From Sipunculus nudus (taxonomy: Eukaryota > Annelida > Sipuncula > Golfingiida > Sipunculidae), in NCBI GenBank assembly GCA_026874595.1, contig CM049316.1, positions 24,449,839 through 24,513,838 on the forward strand: 64,000 bases of DNA, read 5' to 3'. A program made the position numbers and the translations under genes. A model generated the notes under the pieces. That model had not been told where the DNA came from and did not search any database. It saw only the letters and a program-made list of their open reading frames with translations. Positions 37,691 to 51,768 of the stretch are shown in pieces (within the stretch, counting starts at the first letter, position 1; every line of letters begins with the position of its first letter).

Positions 37691-40413
37691 GTCTATCTAT
37701 AGATGGTTGGAGTAGTGTGTAAAGGAAAATGTGCAAAAAACAATTGAAAAACCAAATTTATGGCACTGCAAACCCGTTAAAATGAAACAAAACAATGTGG
37801 GGACCCTGCGTAAGCTGCAGAGTTAATTTACACTGCAGGCATATATAATAACTGTCAGACCTGTGATGCTTTGCTGTTAATGAACTGTTGATGCTGATTG
37901 CTGGTTCTGGTTCTTCTAGGATGCTGTGAAGCTGCAACAGCAAGATAACCAGCCCTCCTTAATTGTTTGTTCAGCCACAATTACTTTAGACTGGATTGTC
38001 AGAATGCTGGAGGCAGGAGATGAATAAATGACCAACCTCAGTTAAAAAATCAATAGGAGTTTTACCATCCTCTGTGATCCACTATTAAATGTACTGTCCT
38101 AGCCAGTCTTCTGTTGTAAAACAAGATTGTGTCTGTATTTTTGATGTGTGAATCATATAAAAATTTACATGAAATATACAAGCCTCATTCAGGGCTGTAC
38201 CCAGTTATTGGTGCACTGATATATCATAGCACAAATACCCCTTTCACACAGCAAATGCGTAGTTATTATAACTTATTGTACAATCCATGTAAAAAATAAA
38301 GTTTATATTTATTTTTGCATTTATTATCTGTCATAAACAGTTATGTATGCACATACAAAGAAGTATATGTATATTGTCCAGAAAAAAATATTTGTATCCT
38401 GTCACTGTGTCAGAAACAGTGGAAAGACCGAACACAAAATAGTTAACTGCATTTACTGGGTTGCCAGCAGATAGGGTGAAGTTGGGGGAAAAATTATTTC
38501 TTCAAGGTCAAGGAATTTCATAAAATGTCAGGGAATTCTTCAGTTATTTTGGAATTGAGGGAAAAGAGGTTGATTATATTAGGTTGAAAGCTTTAAGGGT
38601 TTGGCATCACTGATAAATTTGTGGTGTTTTAGCAGATTTAATTAAATATAAAGTTTGAGATATTTGGGTTTCACTGATGCCACACACACTCTCCTAACTT
38701 GAATACATGGCAGGAGACTTTGTTCCTCTAACTTTGGTTCCTGTGTTAAAGTTTTGGTTGGGGTTGCCTGTATAATGATGTTTTTGAGACCAAATTCAAA
38801 ATTTTTGTGTTGGTTTTCCTTTAACCAAGTCAGGGAACATTCAGGAAATTTTTCAGAGTTGGCTGTTGGCAACCCAAAATTTTAAACTGAGCCTTGTGCT
38901 GCAAACAAGTGTCAAAAACCTGGCCACTATTAACAGGTCTGTCAGCGTTATATATACAAGTCAGACTGGATATACTTTGTCAGTGTTTAGGTAATAATAT
39001 ATACAGCAGATTTCATGGTATAAAAGGTAGCTCAAATAACTGTTTAACAATCGATCCTCAGTTGTTCTCTTCTTTTAGTCATCTACCACTAACATATACT
39101 GAGTGTTAGTTTTCTCTCGGTGGGAAGGTAAATGTACCTGGGGTGCAAGTCAGATGCTTGAGCTTCAGGATCCCACACTTAAGATAAGTGATGAAGAGGG
39201 GGAGCAGATATGATAACCTGACATGGTTAGCTGCTCAGCTTCCTGCTATGAGGATCAACCCATAGTACAAATTTGTAACCCTTCAGTCAAGTACTGACCT
39301 ACAGGGTTGTAACACACACTGTGTTCTTCCAGGGGCTGAAATCAGCTGAAACATTCATGAACAGTTCAACATGTTCACTTTGGAAACTGCAGACCTAAAC
39401 ATATTTTAGGTCACTGGTATTGGACAAACACCACCATAATATACCATAATCCCCCCTCCCCCCCCCCCCCCCCCCCAGGTGGCAACCCCCCAATATAAAT
39501 CCCCCATCCCTGAAAGTCGATCTAGGGTTAAACCCACCCTTCTTTTATACGAAATGTATTTCCCGAAATACTTTGTATTCTGTATTTTAAATTGATTTCT
39601 CACTGTTTTAAATGTACCATAACATTCTAGTGTAAGTTTGATTCCACAGATTTAAAAAATTGGTTTAGGGTTCAGAGACACTTGCCTGCAAGGAAACAGT
39701 GCACCAGTTTTATAAATATGTGATTTAAACTTAATTAAAGGGTAAAGCCTTCAGATCAGAAGAAAAAATGAAATTACTTAAATGATATACCAGTAGTTGT
39801 GTTGCAATAGACAAACAACAGATATCATTACAGGGAGCTGAAATCTATAAGGCCCCCTGAGGGGAAGGAATTTGTTTGTAAATATTTAGGTCATGCCCCA
39901 AGAGATGAATCTGTACTGTAGAAAGGTTGGTGGGGTAAGGAAGCCAGTGGGGGAGGCCTCATCCAGTTACAAGCGTTTGTGAGTTCATACACCTGGTGGC
40001 CATATTGGAGAATCTTTACTTGGGTGAGTTGGGACAGCTGTGTCTCGTTTGCTTGGGGCCTTTCTTTATATAAAACACTATGGATACATGAAAGACCGAC
40101 CTTTCCAGAGGTGGTTTCAGAATGAAAATATCACTTTTTACCTTCCTCCAGTGACCTTTCTTGTAGAATGCTGGTGATATACTAGTCTCTCATGATGCTT
40201 GCATGATTAGAAAAAAAAGTATTTTGTATATATGTATAAGATACCACACAGTACCAATCCAATTGTTGATGCTACCATACAGGTGGTACCTCCAAGGTAC
40301 CGAGGCAGGTAGTGAGGCCACTTTCACCACTTGACTCCTCTGTACCTCCTTACATTGACTGACATGCCAGCATGATATATATTATACATATACTAGGTAC
40401 AAAATATTAGATG

Positions 40414-40415
<2 letters not shown>
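37691..40415. other. Unique sequence with a poly-C run, no gene seen
   Basis: CpG-poor. A C-run interrupted by one T lies at about 39451-39477. A GGTGGTACC-rich segment is near 40280. No motif was recognised in any frame. Confidence 0.35.

Positions 40416-40416
<1 letters not shown>

Positions 40417-40490
<74 letters not shown>
40417..40490 (+). repeat. (AT)n/(GT)n microsatellite
   Basis: About 60 bases of AT dinucleotides followed by GT dinucleotides. Confidence 0.97.
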
Positions 40491-40839
40491 ATTGTATGAA
40501 TACCATATCACAAACATACATAAAACTTTCATAAACTTTCATGATAGATAAATTATATCTAAAAATGGCTAGACCTTATGTCATTTCTGAATTGAACTGG
40601 AATAAAAATTAATGTGAAAATAATGTGAATTTGAACTAAAAGAGATGAAAATAAATCGGTAACAAATTGGAAGTAATTTCACAGGGTCAGATGAATTATT
40701 TAAGCTGACCTAATAAATATGTTTCAGTTGTCATACTTTCTCAATTTGTAAAAACGGATAAGTTTTTACTCATATATTCATTTCAATTTAGAAAGCTGGT
40801 TACACCTCTCTTAACATTTTCATATTGAACTAGAAATAT

Positions 40840-41215
40840 GCATTCTAATAAATGCAGACCTCCGCCCTGTTGGTGGTCATTTATTTGGGGTACTCCTCCA
40901 TTATATTCACTTATTGGCCCATATTCACAGTTTCCTTGGTGCATTTGTTTCCAAACATGTATTTACATTCACTTATTTTGTCCATACATGTCCTTATGTT
41001 CAATTGGGCATATTTGACTGCACATTTGTGAATATTCCTGAAGTCTTTCCTGGATCAGGATCATGAGCCAGACCCACACCAAAATCTTATCAATTTTTCA
41101 TTGGCCTATTCCTGAGGTGCCCTGAAAATTTCATGGGATTTTGATCATGATTGGGTGCATTATGTTGTGACCAAACACACACATGAACGGGAATAAGTGC
41201 ATGGTCAGTGTGCTT
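40840..41215 (+). repeat. Dispersed repeat R4, copy 3
   Basis: The most complete copy: it starts AAATGCAGACCTCCGCCC and ends with CCAAACACACACATGAACGG, with the GATCATGAGCCAGACCCACA and AAAATTTCATGGGATTTTG blocks between. Confidence 0.6.
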
Positions 41216-43068
41216 TTATACAAGTTTAGGTTGTATATTACTCTTTTGATAATAATATTTTCTCTAGGAAGTGGCTGTCTTTTTGTCAAGTATGTACTGT
41301 ATAAGATTATAAATCAACTGCATGTTTCCCTGCTTATATTGGTCTGATTGTTTGTGACTCCCAGACATTCCGGAGGCCATTATCATTATCATTGCAGTTC
41401 CATACAAATGTACAGGTAATCAAGTGCATGTGCTGACTTAAAAATGATTGTGATTCTAATTTTATTCTGGGTAAAAAAAATTCCTAGTGTTGCCACATTT
41501 TCAGTAAATAACCTGAAATGGTATATGCTTGTTAACCCAAAATGTGTTCAAAAATGTGTATACTGATATCAAGGCTAACAAGAAAGATAACGGCATAGTT
41601 ATCACTGCTGTCAAATAAAGCAATTATCATGGTTACCAGTAAGTGTCTTAACCTTAAGGATAACTGTAACACAATACTCTACTCTCATATATACCTGCAA
41701 CACTGTAACACAGGTACACAAGTAGGATTCTAACCCTGAGCCCTAAAGTTGCAGAAAACACCCTGTGACAAGAAAAGGCGTGATGTACACCAGTGTTTAC
41801 TATGCCAACGGGATAACATTTAAGCAGCATGGTTCTCAGTGACCCTCTATTTGCTGGCTTTAATAAATTCCAAGAGTTGATATAAACTTTCTTGTTCGTT
41901 GATGCTAGCTCCTCTAGGTATCCAAACAGAATGGTTTTCAGTTAGCGCATCTTAATGACTCCCATAGATAAAACCCCCCAGGTAGAAACGGAAGCCCTGG
42001 ACTTGTTATAAATAACACAGGAACTCTGCTAAGCAGCTAAAAATAGATCCACAGTCCTGGTTTTAATATATCTGAAAGCCTGGATAGCTGTACCATCAAA
42101 GGATGCTTAATGGAGCATTTCATAAATTTTCTTCCCAGGTAGTCTGGCTTGGAATAATCAATGCATAGTGTAGCTAATGTCATTTTCCACCCATTCAGTT
42201 TTTAAACTTGCCTGCCAACAAATACTGTTTGTGTAAAGTCACAATGTTTTACAGACTTTGATCTTACCAGATTTACTTTGCCAAGCTCAGTATAATTGTA
42301 TGTCATTTACAGCCCGAAGCAAGTGTAGTTGTGCAGTTGTGGCTGGCTTGTGAAAAAAAAGTCTTATAATTTCTCCAGTTAACCCACTAAGCTGGTTTGA
42401 CTTAACTGACTTAGCAAACAATCCCTTTATCCTTTATTTGGTGATGTAAAAAAAATCTGTTCTGTTTTAGACTATGACTTGATGATCAACAAGGCTTTAA
42501 TTTGTAAAATTGATACTGTATCTTTCTTTTACACTGTGGGGTATTAGTAAAAAAATGAAGGTATGGTTCTCAGGCACAACCCACTTCAATTTTAACTCCC
42601 CACAGCAATCATTTTTATTTTGAATTTTATCTTTCAAGAAGATAAATAATTCAATTTATGTAGTGCTTCCCCCTGTATAGCAACCAAACTTATTTTCATG
42701 CTTTTCCCTGATCATATGACATTTTTATTGAAACATACAAAAAAAAGTCAAAAATAAAATACCGCCAGCCCACACTGATTTCTGAAAAAAAGTGCCTTAG
42801 AATCATACTTTTTTTTCACCTTGCGTAAATCTTTTTGTGTGTGTGTGTGTGTGTTGGGGTGGGGGCAGGACTGATTAGGGCACTTAAATTTATATAAAAT
42901 TGGTTACTTGCAGAGAATTAATGTCTAGAAAAATTAAGTTAATGTGGAGTGCCAGTTTGTCAAAAAGGTTTGATATATTAATTGCTTTTATTTAACTAAT
43001 GTTGCCATATTTGAGCATTGTAGAGTAAACTATTTATATATCTATTTTTATATGTCTGTCTATGACAA
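41216..43068. other. Unique sequence, no gene seen
   Basis: CpG-poor; a (GT)n run at about 42836-42854. No coding evidence. Confidence 0.35.
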
Positions 43069-43708
43069 GACGTATTATGGTATACCCACTGTCTGCTTGT
43101 CCATTAACTTTTCTCTTTTCTGTGTCGCCATGATAACTTACCAGGGCTTTGATGGATTTTCTAGAAACTCACCATAACTACTTACCAATAGATTATCTCG
43201 CCCGAGTTTGATTATAGGCAATACCCGTCCATATTTTATAAGGTCATAAGGCTACTTTGTGGTGTCGCCGCAGTAACTTATGGGTAAAATTATGCATTTT
43301 GATAAAACTCCACAAAAATGTTAATCAATAAAATCCACTATATAAGTTTGATTTCCAGCAAAATCTATGCATATTTTTACTGAGGTCAGGGGTCATGCTG
43401 ACTTACCAAAAATTCTATGGATTTTCATGAAACTCATTATACATAAATTTACCAATAGAGTTTCTCACCTCAATTAAATTCTCATCAAAATTCATGCATA
43501 TATAATGAGGTCAGAGGGCACCACACTTTGGTGCTACCACCCAGACATACCAAAAATTTGATGGATTTTCATATAACTCATGATGGGTGTAAAACTACAC
43601 AGTTTCTCACGTGAATTATATTCTCAGCAAATTCACGCATATTTTATGAAGTCAGAGGTCACAACATATGCAAAGGCATATTATGCACCATTGCAGTGCT
43701 CTTGTTTA
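43069..43708 (+). repeat. Dispersed repeat R5, copy 2
   Basis: Starts GACGTATTATGGTATACCCA and ends GGCATATTATGCACCATTGC followed by GCTCTTGTTT. It is longer than copy 1 because it keeps an extra internal unit (CTCACCTCAATTAAATTCTC and its repeat CTCACGTGAATTATATTCTC). Like family B it ends in a CTTGTT-type sequence. Confidence 0.65.
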
Positions 43709-44767
43709 CGTTAAATGAGAAATTTAAGCATCTGTGTGTGGATTTATTTAATGATAACAATTATAATACAATAGGTCATTTACAGAGAAACCTTGAGTTC
43801 CAGATGATTGCTCATCACAGGACAGCCCATATTTGACTGTTATTTGGAGTTGGCTGACGTTTTTAATGACAGTTTATATGTACCATGCATGGCATAACCT
43901 AAACCCTGTATTTATGCATGGTCTGTATCTAATGAAGAATAAACAAGGCACTGTCAGTAATAACTGAAGAATCATTCACTCTACTGGTATATACATAGGA
44001 GATTGATTGTGTTGACAATTGTGTAAACCTGTGGTTTTCAGGACAAAATTATATGCTTATTTAATTTATATTTATAATGTGTAACTGTTCTCAGCCATTA
44101 ATCATCTTAACTATGTCAGGGCCCCACACCAACAGTTAACTGCTTGCCTTGGGCAAGTAAAAGTTCCAGAAAGTGATAGTGGGGCAACCAAAAGTCAGCT
44201 TCTACTTGCCCAGCTTGACAATTTGCTCCAGTAAAAAACCTCTATCATCTGTGGAGGTCTGCCATTATAATATATAAACACATTTAACAAGGATATCTGC
44301 ATGGTGGCAAGTCAGATGAGCCTAAGTTTTGGAAAGGGCATTTTGCAGCTTGTGAATTCTACGTTCTTACATATTAGACTGGCCCAGTCCATGAAATGGT
44401 TATTCCTTTGATATATCACACTTAGTATCGGTAATGCAACCTTGTGGCAAATCATATAACTAATTTACCACTTTATCAGTGCATGAAATCACGTATTATT
44501 CAAGCATTTTAGTACAAACATAAATACTAAAAATTACTAATGCCCTGGCAGGGTTACTTTCAAATATATATGCAACCACCTACCTTAGGATACCTGGTTT
44601 TCCTGTTTGTCAGCATTGGTGCATGTACAGTGTTTACTAACATCTTATAGATAACACTCGCACATCCTCCACAAATGTTTTATAAGAACTTTCCTGAAAA
44701 GGAATTACCTACAGTTCATAAATATGTATGCAGAGTTAGCCAGAAAAGCAGAAGGGCAAGTCCGTGA

Positions 44768-46576
44768 GTTACGGAATGAGATTTTGGACTATATTCAATT
44801 AAATAATTCTGTAAATAATCACTTATTTTAAATATAAACTATTTCCTCGGGTAGTGTAGGGTTAGTAAAGTAATTTTATAAACTTTTTTTTGGTATGGAC
44901 TTGAGAAGTCAAATTTGGTTAATTAATTAGCATTGGTTACGGAATGATTCAGAGAAATCTCACTTTTGTACCTTGGTGAGAAAACCTGAAAAACTCTGTG
45001 GAGTGTGCAGAGAATAAAATATATTTACAGGAATATTCAACAGACAACATGACAACAGTTAAATATGTGAAAGTGAATTTATTTAAAATATTAAATTCAC
45101 TGAAATATTTCAACTTTTAATGGGTTACAGAATGACAAAACTGAGGTAACGGAATGACTGCTTGTGATGGCATGTTGGACAGACATATTATAACACATCT
45201 TTTTTTATATAAACACTAGTGAAATCCTTTCTCAGTTCACAAATTTTGATTGTCTTCCTGAGTAAGAAGTTTTTTTTTAGAGGTTTGTCACTGAGTCAAT
45301 CAATGAAAGCTTATTCAGCTTCTATTTTCTCACTGAAACATATATTACATCGACGATCCATACTTCCACTTATCCTTCTGACTATTTGTTTCGTGTCAGA
45401 AGTTGCTGTACTAGATAGATCTGGGAAAAAGAAAATATATGTTTGCATGTTTTTTCTTTTAAAAAATGTGACTGCAAGATTTTCAACATTCTCACCGCAA
45501 AACCTGTATGTGGGCAAAAAACTGCCGGACTGATTGCTTGTCAATTATGTGACATACCTGACAAGAATATAATCACCAATTTTAATTTGTTCCTCTTTCT
45601 GGGATGAACCTGTGAAAGTGCACTCAGGTTGGCATTCTTTGGCACCCTCTTGATTCTTATTTAAAAAGAAATGTAAGGTGGATCTCAGCAGAGGAGTAAG
45701 GGACATATTGCACACAGTACTTTGATACTGGTCACTTTTACACTGTGAGTTGCTTGAGTATTTGGCAAAGCTTTCATTCCATCCCATTTCTTAATTTTGT
45801 TCAGGGGGGAAAGAGGCATGTTGATAAATTGCAGCCTATGCAACAAATGCGACAAACTGTCTGAAATTCCAGCTTTATAGGTACAACTAAACTTTTTTAA
45901 TTAACTTTAGAATTAATAGCAAAACAAAACAGAAAATTGTGAGCCTTTCATGAATACCTTGATGTACCGCCATATTTTACAATGTGAATGAAGTTGGGCT
46001 CAGTGGACAGAACCAGGGCCAGCTGTAAGGTAGTTATATGCCAAATGTGTCTGATTCATTTAGCATGGGATTAATTTGCTGTGCATCATCAGTGTTATCC
46101 TGGCAGTCACCCTTCAGGCAGATCAAAGATATATATTTAAAGAATGATTAGGCTCTGGTGAGAAATGTAATGCTGAACCCATGTGTATTAGTAACTATTA
46201 CATCTGATTTAAGCCACAGTAATCATTGATCAACCACAAAACTGTATACTGGTTCTTCTATAAGGTCCATTTGATTGCGTTCTCCATAAAGATGAGCAAT
46301 TTCCTCATATGTTGATTGATCCCAATCAAAGAAAAGAAAAGCACAGGCAGGGATACCATGTTAATCATTCCGTAACCTCATTTCGTAACCTTAGAGCTCT
46401 GCAATAAATTATCATTCCGTAACCATATTATTATTATTCATTTATTTTAAAATTTGTAAATGATTACATTTATTTGAAGCTTTTAATGCACAAAAAGAGG
46501 ATTTTAAGTGAGAACTTTTTTTAACCACACCTTTTTGTGTTATTAAACTTTTTCATTTTTTTTGGTTACGGAATGA
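44768..46576. mobile_element. Candidate transposon remnant with GGTTACGGAATGA iterons
   Basis: Eight copies of GGTTACGGAATGA or a one- or two-base variant lie in 1.8 kb: forward at 44768, 44935, 45123 and 45145; reverse at 46365, 46378 and 46412; forward again at 46564. They flank a broken minus-strand ORF at 45311-45787. Forward copies on the left and mostly reverse on the right is the layout of subterminal transposase-binding motifs. No terminal inverted repeats or target duplication were identified, so element status is an inference. Confidence 0.4.
45311..45787 (-). pseudogene. Broken ORF of an unnamed multicopy-type protein
   Basis: Two frames separated by one in-frame stop (45545-45547) form a 158-codon stretch. 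The upstream part ends KIGDYILVRY; the downstream part has ENVENLAVTFFKRK, IFFFPDLSSTATSD and IVRRISGSMDRR. This resembles, from memory, a GDYVLVxF...VxFLRR...WPxxxD...RR domain in uncharacterised transposon-associated proteins of molluscs and cnidarians. Between the two halves a third frame reads KQSVRQFFAHIQVL, which fits that domain better than the open frame, so a pair of compensating frameshifts is likely. The stop could alternatively fall in a 54-bp intron (GTATGT to ACATACAG, 45557-45504), in phase. The plus-strand frame at 45219-45533 is its antisense shadow. Confidence 0.45.
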
Positions 46577-46969
46577 GAGATAATTAGCATATAATAATTA
46601 GTGTCAAACACTAACATATTTTTTTCCTAGGATGTGTAAAATTTAAAAAAGGTAAAGGTTATGTTCTTGGGATTAATATGAGAGGCAACAAGTTTTTTAT
46701 TACTCGTTTAATGTATTTAGGGATGAGGAAATTTTACCACTCAATTTTTGCACAATTATTATTTTAAAAATACACTAACTTCAGGATGAAATATCTCCGT
46801 CATTCTTCAAAATAATTATTGTTTTTAAACATATTCTGATAGAACAATATCTCTGCTTTAAGAATCTGTAAAAGACTTGAATTGAAAAGGAAAAGAAAAT
46901 TTTAATTTTTATGTCCTATTTTCATGGACCTGCCCAGAAATCACATTATTTCTACAGAAAAGACAGATG

Positions 46970-47347
46970 AATATCTGGCTTTAAGTAATTGGATATTGGC
47001 TGATAGGTTTTTGGCAGATGAATAGCTACCTTTAAAGGATTTGACTCGATTTTGGCTGATAGGTTTTTGGCAGATGAATAGCTAACTTTAAAGGATTTTA
47101 ACTGATTTTTGCTGATAGGTTTTTGGCAGATGAATAGCTACCTTTAAAGGATTTTAACTGATTTTTGCTGATAGGTTTTTGGCAGATGAGTAGCTACCTT
47201 TAAAGGATTTTAACTGATTTTGGCTGATAGGTTTTTGGCAGATGAATAGCTACCTTTAAAGGATTTTAACTGATTTTTTCTGATAGGTTTTTGGCAGATG
47301 AATAGCTAGCTTTAAGGGATTTAAAATGATATTGGCTGATAGGTTTT
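46970..47347 (+). repeat. 56-bp minisatellite, about 6.5 units
   Basis: CTGATAGGTTTT recurs at exact 56-bp steps (units starting 46999, 47055, 47111, 47167, 47223, 47279 and 47335), with TTGGCAGATGAATAGCTACC and TTTAAAGGATTTTAACTGAT in each. Central units are nearly identical; the outer ones have drifted. Confidence 0.95.
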
Positions 47348-47349
47348 GG

Positions 47350-49075
47350 GTCTGGAATTAAAATGGCTGGCCATTTACTGTACTGAGTTCTGTATATTTA
47401 TTACATGCCAATCAACACTACAATTTCATACTCAAGTGCAGCACTTGGGGCTTTAAAATCTTTGTGGGGGGGGGGGGGGGGGGTAGGTGGATATTAATAC
47501 ATGAGAACAGTACTTGTATTTGTATTGCATGTTTTTTGTTCTCATGTACACTGCAAATACCTTTTTGAAAGACAGGTCTGAACATGTACATACATAAAAT
47601 ATTAACAGTGGTGCTATATGTACACATGGGACTCATCCCAGTAAGGCTTATGGGTTATCAAACAGACACTTGTTTTTGTAGAGGATACGTACACTGAGTA
47701 TCGCTGTATAAATTTTCATCAGCTCTGTAGGGTAAGGCTGTGGCCATTATTCTAGTGATATAAGCCACCGGTGAGTTGAACTTTCAGTTGATGTTATCTG
47801 TGTGGATATTCTTGTTTAAATAACCTTATGGGGTTAATATAAGGAGTGACATTTTAAGGCCCCCCCCCCCCAGCCACAGTAAGTGTAAATTTTAAGTGCT
47901 TACTTGATGTCTTTGTAGTGCAGGTTTTAACTTTAATGGATCATGGACATACAAGTCGTATGCAGGGGGTTAATGAGTCCGGGGGGGGGGGGGGGGGTTC
48001 TTGATGGGCATTGTTCGAGCTGTTGCTCTTGCTAACGGATGTATCCAACTTTGCGTTGTACCTGTTGGTGCTGTTGCTCTCCGGTCTCCTGAACTCCTTC
48101 TCTAACTTGCCCCACTGCTTGGCTTGGTGGCATCTGCATCTATGGCTCCATTCAAAATTCTAGGGAATGGGTCTAAGGTCCTTCTAACTAGAGCACTCGG
48201 AGAGCTTAAAACATCTTCAGTTCAGTTTAGGTCATACAAGTCCTTGTTGAATTGTAAGAAAAAAACAATTTGATTTTAAAAAAGGTTCTAAAAACTCATT
48301 AATGTTTTATCCCCATGGCACATGAGCTGTAGGTATACCCCTGTCCACATGTATTTTTGTTTATCTAAATTTTTCATAGGAAACTGAAAACATTTTGTCC
48401 TATAGACAGGACTGGCAAAATGTGTAGTTAACTGTGATGAAAAATAATATCTTACCTTGTTTTAAGCTTTTGCAAAAGAATACCAAATTCTTGTCATTAG
48501 GATAATGAGTGATGACATAATAGGATGTCTACTGTATTGAGGAAATGTGTTTTTGCACTGGGCTGATAATGGTGGAAATTTGTTGTAATTTCACAATCAG
48601 TCATCCATAATAATTGTTTGACCACTACCAAACAATTATCAGAATTAATTGTTTTTTAAGGGGTATGAAATTTTTGACTATATAAAATCTAATATAAAAA
48701 TATAAAATATATGTAAATTGTCTCAACTGACATAAAGGCAGACATATTTGCTAATATATGTAATATACTAATAAATTTACATCTGATATGTGCTTGTAGT
48801 TATCTTTGGTATGAAACTATCAGCAGACATTTTACAAGTTGCTGGCATGAATTGAATGAAAGCATACACCTCCTCATCACAAAGTCTGTGTTATATACAA
48901 AACATTGTTCTCGATTATGGCACTGCAAGATTGATGATCACATCATTTTGCACAGCTGACCAATCATCAATTATAATCAATCATCCACCCGCCACTGCTC
49001 TCTGACCTCTCTCTGCAAGATGGCAGAGTCAATGACATTTGTCTTATTGAATATTGTGAATAATGTGAAGAAATA
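47350..49075. other. Unique sequence with homopolymer G/C runs, no gene seen
   Basis: G-runs at about 47465-47482 and 47980-47997 and a C-run at 47861-47870. A moderately GC-rich block follows the last run (48000-48200) without recognisable coding content. Confidence 0.35.
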
Positions 49076-51705
49076 TTTTTAGCTCAGCTGACTATAAGTC
49101 ATCTGAGCTATAGTCGTGGTCCATTGTCCGTCGTCCGTCCGTCCGTCTGTCCGTCTGTCTGTCCGTCTGGATGCCCGTCCGTAAGACTGGCACGTTTCGA
49201 AACCGTTTGACCTACGAATCTGAAATTATGCTTACAGTTAGATGTTCCCAAAATCTCCTACCATGCCAAAAATTGGGTCAATATGACTTCGTTCCTTCGA
49301 GATATTAAGTAAAAACCTCAATTTTTTATTAGAAATCTATTTTCACACTTCAGGACTGCCTAATATCAAAACCACTCATCTGGTTTTCTTCATTTTTACC
49401 ATAAATATTCCTCTATATGGTTCCTATGTACATGCCAGAAATTAAGTCAGTATTATTTAATTTAAAAAAGTTATGGGCCCAAATATAATGGACTTTGTAA
49501 AAAAATGAGGAAAGATATTTTGTCACTTAAGACCAAAAGTGTTAAAGGTAGGAATTTTTTTTTCAGTAATACTACTTTAAATAATCAAAATTGAATTGTA
49601 TACCAAAAATTAGATCAAAATCTGTAAAATTTTTTTAAATATTGGCAAAAATATAAAATTGGTACCTTAAATTTTGCCCAAGTTTGACCATGGCACGTCC
49701 ATGGCACGTTTTTTGCCTATAACTGCTGTGGATTTAATTTTCAAAGCATGTTTTTGTTACCATTTCAACTGTTAAAACAAAAAATTTGAAACCAGTTGAT
49801 CAAAAACTGTAGATTTTATTCAAGTTTTAAAGCACCATGTCATATATTGTTTACACCAAGCTAGTGTTATGCAGTTTACTAGAGCTCAGCTCCCCAGCTT
49901 CAGCTCTAAGTTCCTTAAATTTTGCATACAGTTAGATGTCCCCCAAATCCTCTACCATACTTAAAGTTTGGTCACTAGGACTGCATTCCTTCGAGATATT
50001 AAGAAAAAACTTTATTTTTCCATTAAAACCCCATTGTTACACTTTAAGATTGCCTAATATCAAAACCACTGATCTGACTTTGATAATATATAATATACAT
50101 ATTTTTCTATACATTCGCTATGCATATGCCAGAAATGATGTCAGTATCGTGTAATTGTTTTAAGTTCTAGGCCCAACCATAATGCACTTTGTAAAAACTC
50201 AAGAAATATATTTACTCTCTTAACATGAAAATTGCTGAAGGTAGACATTTTTTGCCAGGGATATAACATTATTTAATCAAGATTCAATTGTATTCCCAAA
50301 ATTAGTTCTGAATTTTTCAAATTTTATAAGTTATTAGCATAAATATAAAATCAGTACCTTAAATTTTGCCCAACTTTGGCCATGGCATGTTTTTTCCCTG
50401 TAAGCACTGTTGATTTAATTTTCATATCTTGCACTGGTAAGGATTTAAGCTTCTAAATTCTGAAGTTATAAAAGGAATTGGTCAAAAACTAGCTTTTATG
50501 AAAGTTTTTATGAGACCATATCACTCCTTGGCTGTACTGAAGCCCCTCTTTTATGTCCCCACATTGACCTTTCAGGCCAATTATGCATGCTTGAAGCGAG
50601 GCACTCTGCAGCCAGCCAGCTCTTGGGTGGCTTCAACTGGATCTAACTGTCCAACCCCCTCCACTAGTATTTGTTTAGGCCATAAACATAACAATAAACT
50701 TTTTTTTTAATATTTGGTTTATGATAAGAACTTAAAAAAATAAATGGAAAAGGAATTTATAGTTAATGAGTTACAGGGGATTACCTTGCAATTACTGATC
50801 ATTTATGGATCTTCCATGGATGGCCAAACTTGTATTTCAAATAACACCATGCAGTCACCATTGGGTATTTTTCATTTCAACCATAAAAATGAAAAATAAA
50901 TAATTAAAATAAATTGTTGTTTATTATTAGGGATTATATGAAGCAAGATAATGATAGACAAGGATGCAGTTGATTATATTAAATTAATCTAAATTTCCAG
51001 GTCTTTTCCAGGTCTTTAACTTGTTTATATTTATTACAAAATTAAAATAATAAATAAATATGTCAAAAATTTAAAATATTACTCAGACAAGTGTTCGTTA
51101 AAGATTTTAATTTGTTTGACTTATAACTCATGGTTGTATCAGTTGTTACATGAGACTGGCTAAATAATCAAAATTTATATTGCTGGTCCTTTATTTCAGT
51201 TCATAAAATTTAACATTCCCAACTCCAGTTTGCTCCTGGTAGGATATATTGGGTGTTTTGATCCTTGGATTAATTTTAACACATATATTAGTTTTATAGC
51301 TGAGAATACTTTTCTTTTTTTCCTAATACCATTTAAAAAAATATAAATATTCAAATTTTTCCTGTTAGTGCTGTGGATATAATTTTCACAGCATGTACAC
51401 ATTAACATTTCATCTGTTAAAATCTGAAATTTGAAACCAATTGATCAAAAACTGTAGATTTTATTCAAGTTTCCAGGTACCATGTCTTCATTGTTTGCAT
51501 CAGATCAGTATAAATGCAGTGTACTGGGCAGTTACATAACACCTTCAGGTCTGACCTACTGCCACTGTGAGTGTCTGGGTCAGGCTGGGTCAGGCAGTAA
51601 TTACCAGAGAGCCTCTCTTTCTCTCTCTCTCTGGCAGTCTAGGTCTAGGTCTCTCTTTCTCTCTCTTTCTCTCCTCTGCTTTTTCTCTTTCTTTCTCCAT
51701 CTTTC

Positions 51706-51768
<63 letters not shown>

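Noticed and set aside
45219-45533. 104-codon plus-strand frame
   Set aside because: It is antisense to the better supported minus-strand ORF remnant at 45311-45787.
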